A stretch of DNA of 64,000 nt, taken from contig JAFRPH010000029.1 of assembly GCA_017429205.1 (NCBI GenBank), forward strand, positions 1-64,000. Direction: 5' to 3'. Origin of the DNA: Bacteroidales bacterium (lineage in GTDB: Bacteria > Bacteroidota > Bacteroidia > Bacteroidales > UBA932). Of the stretch, positions 45,006 through 53,096 are shown piece after piece (positions within the stretch are counted from its first letter, which is position 1; the number at the start of each line of letters is the position of its first letter). The notes beneath the pieces are model-generated. The model was not told the DNA's origin, did not search any database, and was given only the letters and a program-made list of their open reading frames with translations. The translations under genes were made by a program, and so were the position numbers.

Positions 45006-45740
45006 ATGACCATCGCGCTCATACTCATCGTCGCCGCCGTGGCCCTCTTCCTGATCTTCCGCGACGACCACGACCGCTCCTACACCCGGAACGAGCCCAA
45101 ATCCGGCCGGGAGAACGGCCAGAAATCGGTCTATCAGAAATCGGCGAAGCCCCGTCGGAACGCACCCGCGCCCCAGAAACCCGTCCAGACGCCGCCCCCG
45201 GCTCCGGCCATGGGCCCCCGGACCATCGTCCCGGAAGAGAAGCAGTACCGTCCTCAGAAATTGGACGAACGGTTCAAGCCCGGCGAGCCGCAGCCGAAAT
45301 ATGCATCGGCTCCGCCGCGCATGACCAAGAACGACGTCCACCCCTCGGCATTTGCCTATGGCGCGGAAAAGGCCCTGGATTTCAGTTATTTGGACGAGCT
45401 CGACTATGACCCGAACCTGCCGGAAAAGACGATGAGCTCCTTCATCGCCGGCCTGCAAGGCTACTGCACCCGGGAGAACCTGGGCGGCGTAATCGGCTAT
45501 ATTATGGTGGATCCGGTGACGAGCGCATTGGAAGTCCACGACACCAACGACGGCCTGATGGGCTACTTGCCGATGAAGGACCGGGCGGCCTACAACACCT
45601 TCAACCCGGGCCACGTCCTCTGCCCCTTCGCCGGCCACATCGGCCTCAGCACCACCGGCCGCTACTACGCCGACATCCGCATCGTCCTCCCCTCCTCCCG
45701 CGCCTTCGTCGAAGACTCCCTCCGCGGCTTCCTGGGATAG
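45006..45740 (+). CDS. Membrane-anchored protein with a HIRAN-like C-terminal domain
   Basis: A 244-residue protein. Residues 3-18 form an N-terminal membrane anchor. Residues about 25-90 are a basic, Pro/Lys/Gln-rich spacer (QKPVQTPPPAPAMGPRTIVP). The C-terminal part (about 120-244) contains YIMVDPVTSALEVHDTNDGL followed by MGYLPMKDRAAYN. This weakly recalls HIRAN domains (conserved N/D-x-A/L-V then G-YLP), which are nucleic-acid-binding in helicases. The likeness is short and the domain could be unrelated. The stop codon is only 1 base from the end of the convergent oxidoreductase gene. Confidence 0.6.
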   Translation: MTIALILIVAAVALFLIFRDDHDRSYTRNEPKSGRENGQKSVYQKSAKPRRNAPAPQKPVQTPPPAPAMGPRTIVPEEKQYRPQKLDERFKPGEPQPKYASAPPRMTKNDVHPSAFAYGAEKALDFSYLDELDYDPNLPEKTMSSFIAGLQGYCTRENLGGVIGYIMVDPVTSALEVHDTNDGLMGYLPMKDRAAYNTFNPGHVLCPFAGHIGLSTTGRYYADIRIVLPSSRAFVEDSLRGFLG

Positions 45741-45741
45741 G

Positions 45742-47025
45742 TTACCAGACGATCTCCCCGGGGATGTCCACGCGGGAGGCGAGGTGGGTGGCGCGGTCGC
45801 CGAGGAGGGCGAGGAGGGTGGACCAGTAGGCTTCTTCCACGATGCCGGCGGGCTGGGCGCCGGAGATGACGGCGAGGCAGAAGGCGTGGATCAGTTCCAC
45901 GGAGCCGTCGCCGGAAGCGCCCACGGAGCTCGCGCCGTCATTGACCGTCACGTTTTCCGCGAAGCGTACGCCTGCATCCTTCGAGGCCTCTTCCGTGGCC
46001 CAGGAGGTGCCGGCGAAGGCGGCGTTGGAGAGGATGCCCTGCTCGATCTGGTCCAGGAGCTGGCGGATGCCGGAGCGCGGCCGGGGCGTCTCGCTGTACA
46101 TCACGCCGCGGACCAGGTCGATGGTCCCTTCGCTGCCGAGAATCTGTTCGCCCATCCCGAAATGCTTGTTCGAGATGATGGACTCGAAGGTCATGTGCAC
46201 CCCGTTCGGATACTGGTAGATGGCGGCGACGTTGTCGAAGACTTCGCGGCCGTCTTTCCAGAACTGGATGCTGCCCGTACCGGTGACGAAGGAGGGCTGG
46301 ACCCCGCCCATCGCCCAGGATCCGTTCTGGAGCTGGTGGCAGGCCAGTTCGGTCATCAGGCCGCGGGAGTATTCGTCGTAGAGGCGCCAGTTGATGCGGC
46401 GCTCGAACTCCGGCGAGGGCACTTCCCGCCGCCAGTCGTTGTTGCGGTACCAGTAGTTGCGGATGCCCACGACCTGGCCGATGGCCCCGTTGTGGACCAG
46501 TTCCATCGCCTGCACATACTTCGGGTCGTAGAGCCGCTGCTGGCCGACCATCAAGACGCGGTTTCCCTCCTTCCAGGCGCGGTACATCGCGCTGAGCTGC
46601 TCGGGGGTATGGGCCATCGCCTTCTCGCAGAAAGTGTGCTTCCCGGCGGCGAGGGCGTCGATGGTCATCTGCGCGTGCATCGACAGCGGCGTGCAGATGA
46701 TGACCCCGTCCACCTCCTTGTCTTCCAAGAGTTTCCGGTAATCCGTATACCTTTTGGCCGACGGGCAGAGGGCCGAGGCGGCGTCCAGGTGCGGCGGGAA
46801 GTCGTCGCACAGGGCGACGATCTGCGCCGCCGGGTCCTGCAGCAGGTTCACCAGATGGAACTGGCCCCGGGAGCCGGTGCCGATGATGCCCAGACGGGCC
46901 TTCTCCCCCGCCGCCTCCCGCTGCCGCTCGCTCGAGCAGGCGGACAGCCAGGGGAACAGGGCCAGCGTGGCCCCGCCGAAGGCGAGGCTGGACAGGAAGT
47001 CCTTGCGTGTCATTTTCTCACTCAT
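45742..47025 (-). CDS. Gfo/Idh/MocA-family oxidoreductase, exported lipoprotein-like
   Basis: A 427-residue NAD(P)-dependent sugar oxidoreductase family protein. I start it at ATG 47025, which overlaps the ApbE stop as ATGA. The leader (MTRKDFLSSLAFGGATLALF, then SAC) resembles a Tat/lipoprotein leader with RK instead of RR. The Rossmann motif is LGIIGTGSRGQFH. The usual EKP is CEKAMAH here, Pro replaced by Ala, keeping the Lys. Similar exported proteins oxidise or reduce C3 of glucosides with a tightly bound cofactor. It is the last gene of the operon 50878-45742. Confidence 0.88.
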   Translation of the reverse strand: MSEKMTRKDFLSSLAFGGATLALFPWLSACSSERQREAAGEKARLGIIGTGSRGQFHLVNLLQDPAAQIVALCDDFPPHLDAASALCPSAKRYTDYRKLLEDKEVDGVIICTPLSMHAQMTIDALAAGKHTFCEKAMAHTPEQLSAMYRAWKEGNRVLMVGQQRLYDPKYVQAMELVHNGAIGQVVGIRNYWYRNNDWRREVPSPEFERRINWRLYDEYSRGLMTELACHQLQNGSWAMGGVQPSFVTGTGSIQFWKDGREVFDNVAAIYQYPNGVHMTFESIISNKHFGMGEQILGSEGTIDLVRGVMYSETPRPRSGIRQLLDQIEQGILSNAAFAGTSWATEEASKDAGVRFAENVTVNDGASSVGASGDGSVELIHAFCLAVISGAQPAGIVEEAYWSTLLALLGDRATHLASRVDIPGEIVW

Positions 47026-47873
47026 AGTGTCAATGTCAGGGCCCGCCCGTCGGTGAGGCACCGGACCTCGGAGGCCCGGTAGCCGTCGAAGGCGGCCAGG
47101 ATGTCGCCGCGCCGCTCGGCCGGAGCGACCCAGAGGGCCGTCGACAGGACTTCCGTCACCATCGCGGAAGGGCCCGTCACGGCGACCAGGCCTTCCTTCT
47201 CCAGCGTGTTGCCCGTTGCAGGGTCGATGATATGTCCCCGTCCGTGGGGATCCTTGCCGGACACGGACAAGGCCTCCCCTTCCAGCTGGAAGGTGTGGGC
47301 CGTCCGGTCCGCGTAATAGCTGTGGGCCACCGCCACCGGCCAGGGCGCCCCCAATGGATGCTTGCCGACGGCCGCGACGGAACTGCCCCCGAAGGAGATC
47401 AGGGCGCTCTCCGCCCGGGCGGAAACCAGCCGCACGGCCTGCTCCAGCACGAACCCCTTCGCGAATCCGCCGAGGTCCAGCCGCATCCCCGGCCGGGAGA
47501 ACCGGACGGTATGGGCCGATGCGTCCAGCAGGACGGCGCGCTCCCCCACCCGCGACCCCGCGGCGATGTCGAAATACCCGGAAGTCGCCTTCCGGAACGT
47601 CTCGCACAGCTGCAGGATCATAAACAGTTCCTCGTCCACCTCCACGGCCTCTCCGGCCGCTTTCCGGTTCACTTCCGCCAGCGCGCTGCCGGGGAGGAAC
47701 CGGTTATACCGCCGGTCCGCCTCCCGCACGCGCTCCCATACGGATTCCACCAGCGCCCGCGCCTCGTCCTCCGGCAGGAACGGCAGCAGGATCTCGCACC
47801 GGGTGTGCATCGCATCCAGCCGCGAATAGGCCGTCGGAACGGACGGATTGCGGGTGCTGTATAAAAACTCCAC
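47022..47873 (-). CDS. apbE: FAD:protein FMN transferase (ApbE family)
   Basis: A 283-residue protein of the ApbE family, which attaches FMN to Ser/Thr of target proteins. Motifs: LDLGGFAKGFVLEQAV, LISFGGSSVAAVG, and GHIIDPATGN, where the DPxTG segment is the family mark. It has no clear signal peptide. The start is taken as GTG at 47873, directly abutting the stop of the small membrane protein gene; an ATG at residue 22 is the alternative. No FMN-binding target protein is obvious nearby. Its place in a redox operon suggests flavinylation of an electron carrier encoded elsewhere. Confidence 0.87.
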   Translation of the reverse strand: MEFLYSTRNPSVPTAYSRLDAMHTRCEILLPFLPEDEARALVESVWERVREADRRYNRFLPGSALAEVNRKAAGEAVEVDEELFMILQLCETFRKATSGYFDIAAGSRVGERAVLLDASAHTVRFSRPGMRLDLGGFAKGFVLEQAVRLVSARAESALISFGGSSVAAVGKHPLGAPWPVAVAHSYYADRTAHTFQLEGEALSVSGKDPHGRGHIIDPATGNTLEKEGLVAVTGPSAMVTEVLSTALWVAPAERRGDILAAFDGYRASEVRCLTDGRALTLTL

Positions 47874-48101
47874 CTATTTCTTCTTTCGGAACAGCCAGAC
47901 AATCAGCCGGATGGCCGTCCAGATCACATAGAACCCCAGCGCGATCACCACCGTGTAGCCGATCTGCGTGAACACCTCGTAGAACGGCGTATGGTAGTAG
48001 ATGATGCAGCCGATGTTCAGGAGGACGGCGAGCAGCAGGCACACGCCCGCCGTCTTGAGTTCGACCAGCTTGCGATGCGCCGTGATCAGGGTGTCTTTCA
48101 T
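47874..48101 (-). CDS. Small two-helix membrane protein
   Basis: A 75-residue protein with two membrane segments (about 17-35 and 44-68) and a basic tail (LFRKKK). It overlaps the upstream DUF1080 gene by ATGA (48098-48101) and abuts apbE. No family is recognised. Position suggests a membrane partner of the redox operon, for example a subunit or anchor. This is inference. Confidence 0.7.
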   Translation of the reverse strand: MKDTLITAHRKLVELKTAGVCLLLAVLLNIGCIIYYHTPFYEVFTQIGYTVVIALGFYVIWTAIRLIVWLFRKKK

Positions 48102-49438
48102 AACTCCTTGATCTTGATGTTCCGGTAGGAGACCAGGAACCCGTGGTCCTGCAGGAGGATGTAGCCTTCCTCGGCGTTGCCGAAGTTGGGCCAGTTCTTA
48201 TATTTGCTGTACGCCACCAGGGCGTTCCACATCTGGTTGTTGCGCTCGTACTCCAGGAGCTTGTGCCCGTTGAGCCAGTGCTCCACGTGGTTGCCGTCCA
48301 CGACGATCATGGCGCGCTGCCAGCCGTCGATGGTGTAGTTCTCCCACTCGCCCTTCGGGGCGGGAATCAGGTCGTACAGCGAGCCCATCGTGCGGTTCCC
48401 CTTCACGCCCAGCTTGGCATCCGGATGCCGCTGGTCGTCCAGGACCTGGTACTCGCAGCCGATGGCAGAGCCCGGGCCGCCGTTCATAAACGGGTCCACG
48501 AAGTACTTGATGCCGCTGTTCGCGCCCTCGGTGATCTTGAAATCGACCTTCAGGATGAAGTTGCGGTACTTGCGGGTGGTGATGATGTCGCCGCCGTTCA
48601 CGCTCTCGCCGCCGTCGCCGGCATGGACATACAGCGTGCCGTTCTCGACGCTCCAGCCCTCATACGGGAAGGCGCCGTTCATCCGGGGACGGGCGCTCTG
48701 CCAGCCGTTGGCGGTCTTGCCGTCGAACAGGAGCTTCCAGCCGTCGGCGACCTCCTCCGGGGTGAGGGTGTTCGCGATGCAGTTCACGCAAGGGGCGGTC
48801 GTGGGCGTCGCATACTTCTCCACGTCCTTGGTGAGGATGCGGAGGTCCTTCCAGCAGATCTTGTTGCCCATCTGGTCCGGGCCCACCACGTGCACCTGCA
48901 GGGCGATGAAGCCCGTGGGATCCACGTCGTCGATGAGGTTCGTGCAGGGGATGCCGTTGACCCAGGTGCGGATGTGCGTGCCGATGCATTCCACGCGGGC
49001 GTGGTTCCATCCGTCCTTGTAGGCCTTCCGCGCCGGCTCGTTCTCCGTCATCCGGTACAGCCACAGGCGGCGGGCCTCGTCATAGATGCCGCCGGTCCAG
49101 GCGCGCGGGGCCGGGTCGATCTCGAACTGGTAGCCGTACACCAGGCCGCGGGCGTTGTCCTTGTGGCTCCGGAGCTGGACGCCGGAGTTGATGCCCTCGG
49201 TCATGAAGTCGAACTCCAGGATGAAGTCGCCGTAGTCCTTCGTGGTGGCCAGGAAGGAATTGATCTTGCTGTCCGTGGCCGTGCCCACGATCATACCGTC
49301 CTTGGCGGCATACTTCGCGGTGCCGGTCACCTGCTTCCAGCCCTTGAGGTTCTTTCCGTTGAACAGCGGCTCCCACTCCTGCGCCTGTCCCAAAGATGTC
49401 GCCAGGAGAAGTCCCAGAATAAATGCTACTCTTTTCAT
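48098..49438 (-). CDS. Exported protein with two DUF1080 (3-keto-disaccharide hydrolase-like) domains
   Basis: A 446-residue exported protein. After a signal peptide (to about residue 19) come two concanavalin-like DUF1080 domains. The first has [20 protein letters not shown] and [17 protein letters not shown]; the second has [19 protein letters not shown] and [19 protein letters not shown]. The repeated E-G-x-N-S-G motif marks the family. DUF1080 members from gut Bacteroides have been shown to split 3-keto-glycosides. It follows a Gfo/Idh/MocA oxidoreductase by 3 bases, which would make the keto sugar. A single-domain relative is fused to a PHP domain at 10428-11777. Confidence 0.88.
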   Translation of the reverse strand: MKRVAFILGLLLATSLGQAQEWEPLFNGKNLKGWKQVTGTAKYAAKDGMIVGTATDSKINSFLATTKDYGDFILEFDFMTEGINSGVQLRSHKDNARGLVYGYQFEIDPAPRAWTGGIYDEARRLWLYRMTENEPARKAYKDGWNHARVECIGTHIRTWVNGIPCTNLIDDVDPTGFIALQVHVVGPDQMGNKICWKDLRILTKDVEKYATPTTAPCVNCIANTLTPEEVADGWKLLFDGKTANGWQSARPRMNGAFPYEGWSVENGTLYVHAGDGGESVNGGDIITTRKYRNFILKVDFKITEGANSGIKYFVDPFMNGGPGSAIGCEYQVLDDQRHPDAKLGVKGNRTMGSLYDLIPAPKGEWENYTIDGWQRAMIVVDGNHVEHWLNGHKLLEYERNNQMWNALVAYSKYKNWPNFGNAEEGYILLQDHGFLVSYRNIKIKEL

Positions 49439-49441
49439 ATC

Positions 49442-50878
49442 CTACATGTTGTAATATTCTTCCCAACCCTTGCGCGGCGGATTGCCCACGAGGAGGGCGT
49501 TCGCGAAGGGATCGTTCACGATGGTCTTGCTGGCCGCGTCGAAGGTGAGCTTGCGGCCGGTGCGGATGGCGACCACGCCCAGGGCGAAGGTCTGGCACAT
49601 CGGGCCGAAGAGCTCGAACGGGGAGCGCGTCTTCTCCAGGCCCTGGCAGGCGAGGAGGAAGTTCGCGAAGTGGTTGGACGGGCTCTTGGGCACTTCCGGC
49701 AGGCGGGAGGCCATCTCGGCCGCCTTTTCCTTCGGGATGATCTCCAGGGTCGCGCCGTGGCTGCCGCCCTTGAAGGTCAGCTCCTTGGAATAGATGATCT
49801 TGCCCGGGCTCAGGGCCGACGGGGTGAAGGTGCCGTCCATGTTCGTCGCCGGAACGTCGGCGGCGTTGTTGGTCGTGGGCCCATACCCGGCCGGGAGCGG
49901 CGGGAAGTTCTTCTGGCCGTCGTACCACATCATCTCCACCGGCGGCATGTCGCCGCGGGGGCCGAACTTGAAGCGGAGGGTGGTCTCCTGCGGGAAGAAG
50001 AAGTCGTTCGCGCCCGTAAGCTTCAGCGGATCGATCTCATACGGGAGGCCCAGCTCCAGGAACTGGTGGCACGTGTCAATGAGGTGCGCCGCCCAGTCGC
50101 CGATGGCGCCCATGCCGAAGTCGAACCAGCCGCGCCAGTTGCCGGGATGGTACTTTCCGTTGTAGTCGTGCCACTGGGCCGTGGTGAGCCAGGTGTCCCA
50201 GTCCATGCCCGGAGGGAGGGGCTCCGCCTCCGGGAACTTCTTGATATTCACGTCATAGGGATGCCAGCGGCGCCAGTCGTTGTGGTGCGCGACGATCTTG
50301 TAGACGTCCTTGATGATGCCGGCGTCCTTCCAAGCCTTGAACTGGAAGTAGTTCGCCTCGGAGTGGCCCTGGTTGCCCACCTGCGTGGCGAGCTCGGGGT
50401 GCTTCCGCGCGGCGGCCATCAGCAGCTCGCACTCGTGGAAGGTGCGCGCCATCGGCTTTTCCACATACACGTGCTTGCCGCAGTGCAGGGCGAGCATCGC
50501 GACGGGGAAATGCGCGAAGTCCGGGATGGCGACGCACACGGCGTCGAAGTGGTCCGCGTACTCGTCGAAGAGCTTGCGGAAGTCCTTGAACAGCTTCGCC
50601 TTGGGGAACTTGGCGATGGTCTTGCGGCTTTCGGCGCTCTCCGGGTCCACGTCGCACAGGGCGACGATGTCGCAGAGGCCGGTCCGGGTGAAATCGTCGA
50701 TGATCTGGGCGCCGCGGTTCGCGATGCCGATGGCGGCGAGGCGCACCTTGGCCCCCTTGGCGGGCGCCGGGGAGGAGCCGTCGAGGCCCTGGGCGGAAAG
50801 GTGCTGCACGCCCAGGATGGCGCCGGCCGTGCCGAGGCCGGCCGTCTTCAGGAAGTTGCGTCGGGAGAGAGGTTCCAT
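49442..50878 (-). CDS. Gfo/Idh/MocA-family oxidoreductase with Tat signal
   Basis: A 478-residue exported oxidoreductase. The start is ATG 50878 because MEPLSRRNFLKTAGLGTAGA is a classical Tat leader and an upstream in-frame ATG lies on top of the -7 box. The Rossmann part reads KVRLAAIGIANRGAQIIDDF. YVEKPMARTFHEC carries the EKP motif. A Tat leader means it is exported folded, with cofactor bound. It is the first gene of a five-gene operon (Gfo, DUF1080x2, small membrane protein, ApbE, second Gfo), consistent with periplasmic oxidation of glycosides. Confidence 0.9.
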   Translation of the reverse strand: MEPLSRRNFLKTAGLGTAGAILGVQHLSAQGLDGSSPAPAKGAKVRLAAIGIANRGAQIIDDFTRTGLCDIVALCDVDPESAESRKTIAKFPKAKLFKDFRKLFDEYADHFDAVCVAIPDFAHFPVAMLALHCGKHVYVEKPMARTFHECELLMAAARKHPELATQVGNQGHSEANYFQFKAWKDAGIIKDVYKIVAHHNDWRRWHPYDVNIKKFPEAEPLPPGMDWDTWLTTAQWHDYNGKYHPGNWRGWFDFGMGAIGDWAAHLIDTCHQFLELGLPYEIDPLKLTGANDFFFPQETTLRFKFGPRGDMPPVEMMWYDGQKNFPPLPAGYGPTTNNAADVPATNMDGTFTPSALSPGKIIYSKELTFKGGSHGATLEIIPKEKAAEMASRLPEVPKSPSNHFANFLLACQGLEKTRSPFELFGPMCQTFALGVVAIRTGRKLTFDAASKTIVNDPFANALLVGNPPRKGWEEYYNM

Positions 50879-50901
50879 AAGTTTCAGTGTTATGTATTGC
50901 A

Positions 50902-50940
50902 CAAAAATAATGAAATCTTGGGGATTTCTTCATAAATTTG
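50902..50940. promoter_or_regulatory. Divergent promoters between the Gfo operon and the double esterase
   Basis: On the minus strand TATTTTTG (50909-50902) is the -7 box for the Gfo operon. On the plus strand TAAATTTG (50933-50940) is the -7 box for the esterase. Only 23 bases separate them, so the -33 regions overlap and the two units may compete or share a regulator. Confidence 0.5.
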
Positions 50941-50980
50941 TGTGAACAATCCTGTCGTTTTCGTACCATCCGGATTTAAT

Positions 50981-52411
50981 ATGAAGAAGTTTGTCCTTTC
51001 CGCCCTCCTCGCGGCCGCCTGCCTGGCCGCACCCGCCCAGACCGCCCGTCAGTTCACCCTCCCCCTGAGCGACGACGGCGTGGCGCAGCTTGTCGTCTAT
51101 CTGCCGGAAAATCCCACCGGCCGGGCTGTCGTCTGCTGCCCGGGCGGCGGCTACGCCGTCCTGTCCAACACCCACGAAGGGGCCGCCTGGTCCGAGTTCT
51201 TCAATGCCAAGGGCATCGCCTTCGCGCTGGTGAACTACCGCATCCCCCACGGGGACCGCACCCTGCCCATCGGCGACACCGAGCGGGCGATGCGGACGAT
51301 GCGCGACAGCGCCGCCGTCTGGCACCTGAACCCCCGCGACATCGGCATCATGGGCTCCTCCGCCGGCGGACACCTGGCGTCGACCATCGCCACCCACACC
51401 CCGTACGAACTCCGGCCGGACTTCCAAATCCTCATCTATCCCGTCATCACGATGGGCCCCGGCACGCACCAGGGCTCGCTGGACGGCCTCCTGGGCGACC
51501 AGCAGCAGGATCCCGACCTGGTCCGCCTGTACAGCAACCAGTTCCAGGTGAAGACGCACCAAACCCCGCCCGCCATCATTATTCTCTCCGATGACGACGG
51601 CCTCGTCCCGCCGGTTCCCAACGCCATCGCCTACTATTCCGCGATGCACAACGAGGGCATCAGCTGCTCGCTGCACGTGTATCCTTCCGGTGGCCACGGT
51701 TACGGCTACATGCCCTTCTTCGCCTACCGGGAGCAGATGCTCTCCGACCTGTCCGCCTGGCTGGACAAGCTGCCCGCGCCGGCCCCGGACGCCGTCAAGG
51801 TGGCCTGCATCGGCGACAGCATCACCGACGGCCACGGGATCGACCTGCGCGACGTGAACGGCTATCCCGCCCAGATGCAGAAGATGCTCGGCAATGGCTA
51901 CAACGTCCGGAACTTCGGCATCAGCGCCCGCACCCTGATGAATTCCGGCGACCTCCCGTATATGAACGAGGGCATCTGGCAGGACGCCCTCGCCTTCCAG
52001 CCGGACATCGTCGTCCTGATGCTGGGCACCAACGACTCCAAGGGGTACAACTGGGTCCACAAGAAGGATTTCGCCGGGGACCTCAAGAAAATGCTGGACG
52101 CCCTGCAGGCGCTCCCGTCCAAGCCCAAGATCTACCTGTGCAAGCCCATTCCCGCCATCAAGGACAGCTGGACCATCTCCGAATCCGTCATCACCGGGGA
52201 GATCGTCCCGCTGCTGGAAAAGGCCGTGAAGAAGGAGAAGCTGGAAGGGATCATCGACCTGCACGCCGCCCTCGAAGGGCATCCGGAGATGATGCAGGAC
52301 GACGGCATCCATCCCAACGCCGCCGGAGTCCGGAAGATGGCCGAGACGGTGGCGAAAGTCATCGACCCGGAAGCCAAAATCGAACAGCGGCCCTTCTGGA
52401 TGATGCGGTAG
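50981..52411 (+). CDS. Secreted alpha/beta hydrolase - SGNH esterase fusion
   Basis: A 476-residue exported double esterase. ATG 50981 opens a good signal peptide (MKKFVLSALLAAACLAAPAQ). Domain 1 (about 20-265) is an acetyl-xylan-esterase-like alpha/beta hydrolase: CCPGGGYAVL supplies the oxyanion region, Ser127 lies in GSSAGGH, an Asp in LSDDDGLVPP and a His in SGGHGYG. Domain 2 (about 268-476) is SGNH: Ser280 in GDSITDG, LGTNDSK and the DxxH pair in DDGIHPN. The two domains have different folds and probably remove acyl groups at different positions. A terminator follows. Confidence 0.9.
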   Translation: MKKFVLSALLAAACLAAPAQTARQFTLPLSDDGVAQLVVYLPENPTGRAVVCCPGGGYAVLSNTHEGAAWSEFFNAKGIAFALVNYRIPHGDRTLPIGDTERAMRTMRDSAAVWHLNPRDIGIMGSSAGGHLASTIATHTPYELRPDFQILIYPVITMGPGTHQGSLDGLLGDQQQDPDLVRLYSNQFQVKTHQTPPAIIILSDDDGLVPPVPNAIAYYSAMHNEGISCSLHVYPSGGHGYGYMPFFAYREQMLSDLSAWLDKLPAPAPDAVKVACIGDSITDGHGIDLRDVNGYPAQMQKMLGNGYNVRNFGISARTLMNSGDLPYMNEGIWQDALAFQPDIVVLMLGTNDSKGYNWVHKKDFAGDLKKMLDALQALPSKPKIYLCKPIPAIKDSWTISESVITGEIVPLLEKAVKKEKLEGIIDLHAALEGHPEMMQDDGIHPNAAGVRKMAETVAKVIDPEAKIEQRPFWMMR

Positions 52412-52421
52412 CAGTTTTAAG

Positions 52422-52453
52422 CCCGGAACAACATCTTTGTTCCGGGTTTTTAT
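52422..52453 (+). terminator. Terminator of the double esterase gene
   Basis: CCCGGAACAA (52422-52431) pairs perfectly with TTGTTCCGGG (52437-52446), 5-base loop, then a T-run. The T-run merges into the next promoter. Confidence 0.88.
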
Positions 52454-52461
52454 TATATTTG
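52454..52461 (+). promoter_or_regulatory. -7 box of the 52488-59289 gene run
   Basis: TATATTTG directly after the terminator T-run and 26 bases before the ATG at 52488. No correctly spaced -33 box. Confidence 0.5.
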
Positions 52462-52487
52462 TAGTTTGATAAGACAGAAAAACGAAT

Positions 52488-53081
52488 ATGAAACGTATTG
52501 CGATTCTCCTCACCGCGCTGGCCCTCGTGGCCACCGGTTGCAACAAAGGACAGAAATTCACCCTGGCCGGCTCCCTGGAAGCGGCCCGCTTCAACGTGGC
52601 CACCGACTCCCTGCTCCTGCAGAGCGACGGCCTCCCCACCATTCAGTCCATCCAGGTCAACGACGGGCAGTTCTCGTATGCAGGGAAAGTGGAAAAACCC
52701 GCGGCCGCGACGCTGAAAGGCATCGGCAGGACGATGGTCACCAAGTACGTCGTCCTCGAAAAAGGTGAGATCACTTTCCAGGACGGCTTCCCCTGCGGAA
52801 CGCCGCTGAACGACGCCTACGGCGAACTCCTCCGTTCGCTCCAGACGGTCGCGAAAGAGCATCCCGGCGATGCGGAAGCCATCTATGCGGCGGCCCTTCC
52901 GATCCTCCGCACCTACATCACCAACCACCCCAAAGACGCTTCCGCGGTCGTCGCCCTGATGTCGGCCCGCCGTTTCACGAAGCCGGAAGCCCTGGCCGAA
53001 CTCATCGCCATGACCTCCCCGGAAGTCCAGAACGACGGCAACATCCACTGGATCAAGAAGCAGCTCAAGAGCGCCAAGTAA
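52488..53081 (+). CDS. DUF4369-like lipoprotein without a thioredoxin domain
   Basis: A 197-residue lipoprotein (LVATGCNKGQ). Residues about 25-100 resemble the DUF4369 beta domain (FTLAGSLEAARFNVATDSLL, then VNDGQFSYAGKVEKPAAATL) that usually precedes a TlpA thioredoxin in Bacteroidota. Here the chain ends after a helical part (to residue 197) with no CxxC domain. It may be a stand-alone version or a shortened relative. It opens a run of closely packed plus-strand genes. Confidence 0.75.
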   Translation: MKRIAILLTALALVATGCNKGQKFTLAGSLEAARFNVATDSLLLQSDGLPTIQSIQVNDGQFSYAGKVEKPAAATLKGIGRTMVTKYVVLEKGEITFQDGFPCGTPLNDAYGELLRSLQTVAKEHPGDAEAIYAAALPILRTYITNHPKDASAVVALMSARRFTKPEALAELIAMTSPEVQNDGNIHWIKKQLKSAK

Positions 53082-53096
53082 CTTCTTTTCCGGACT

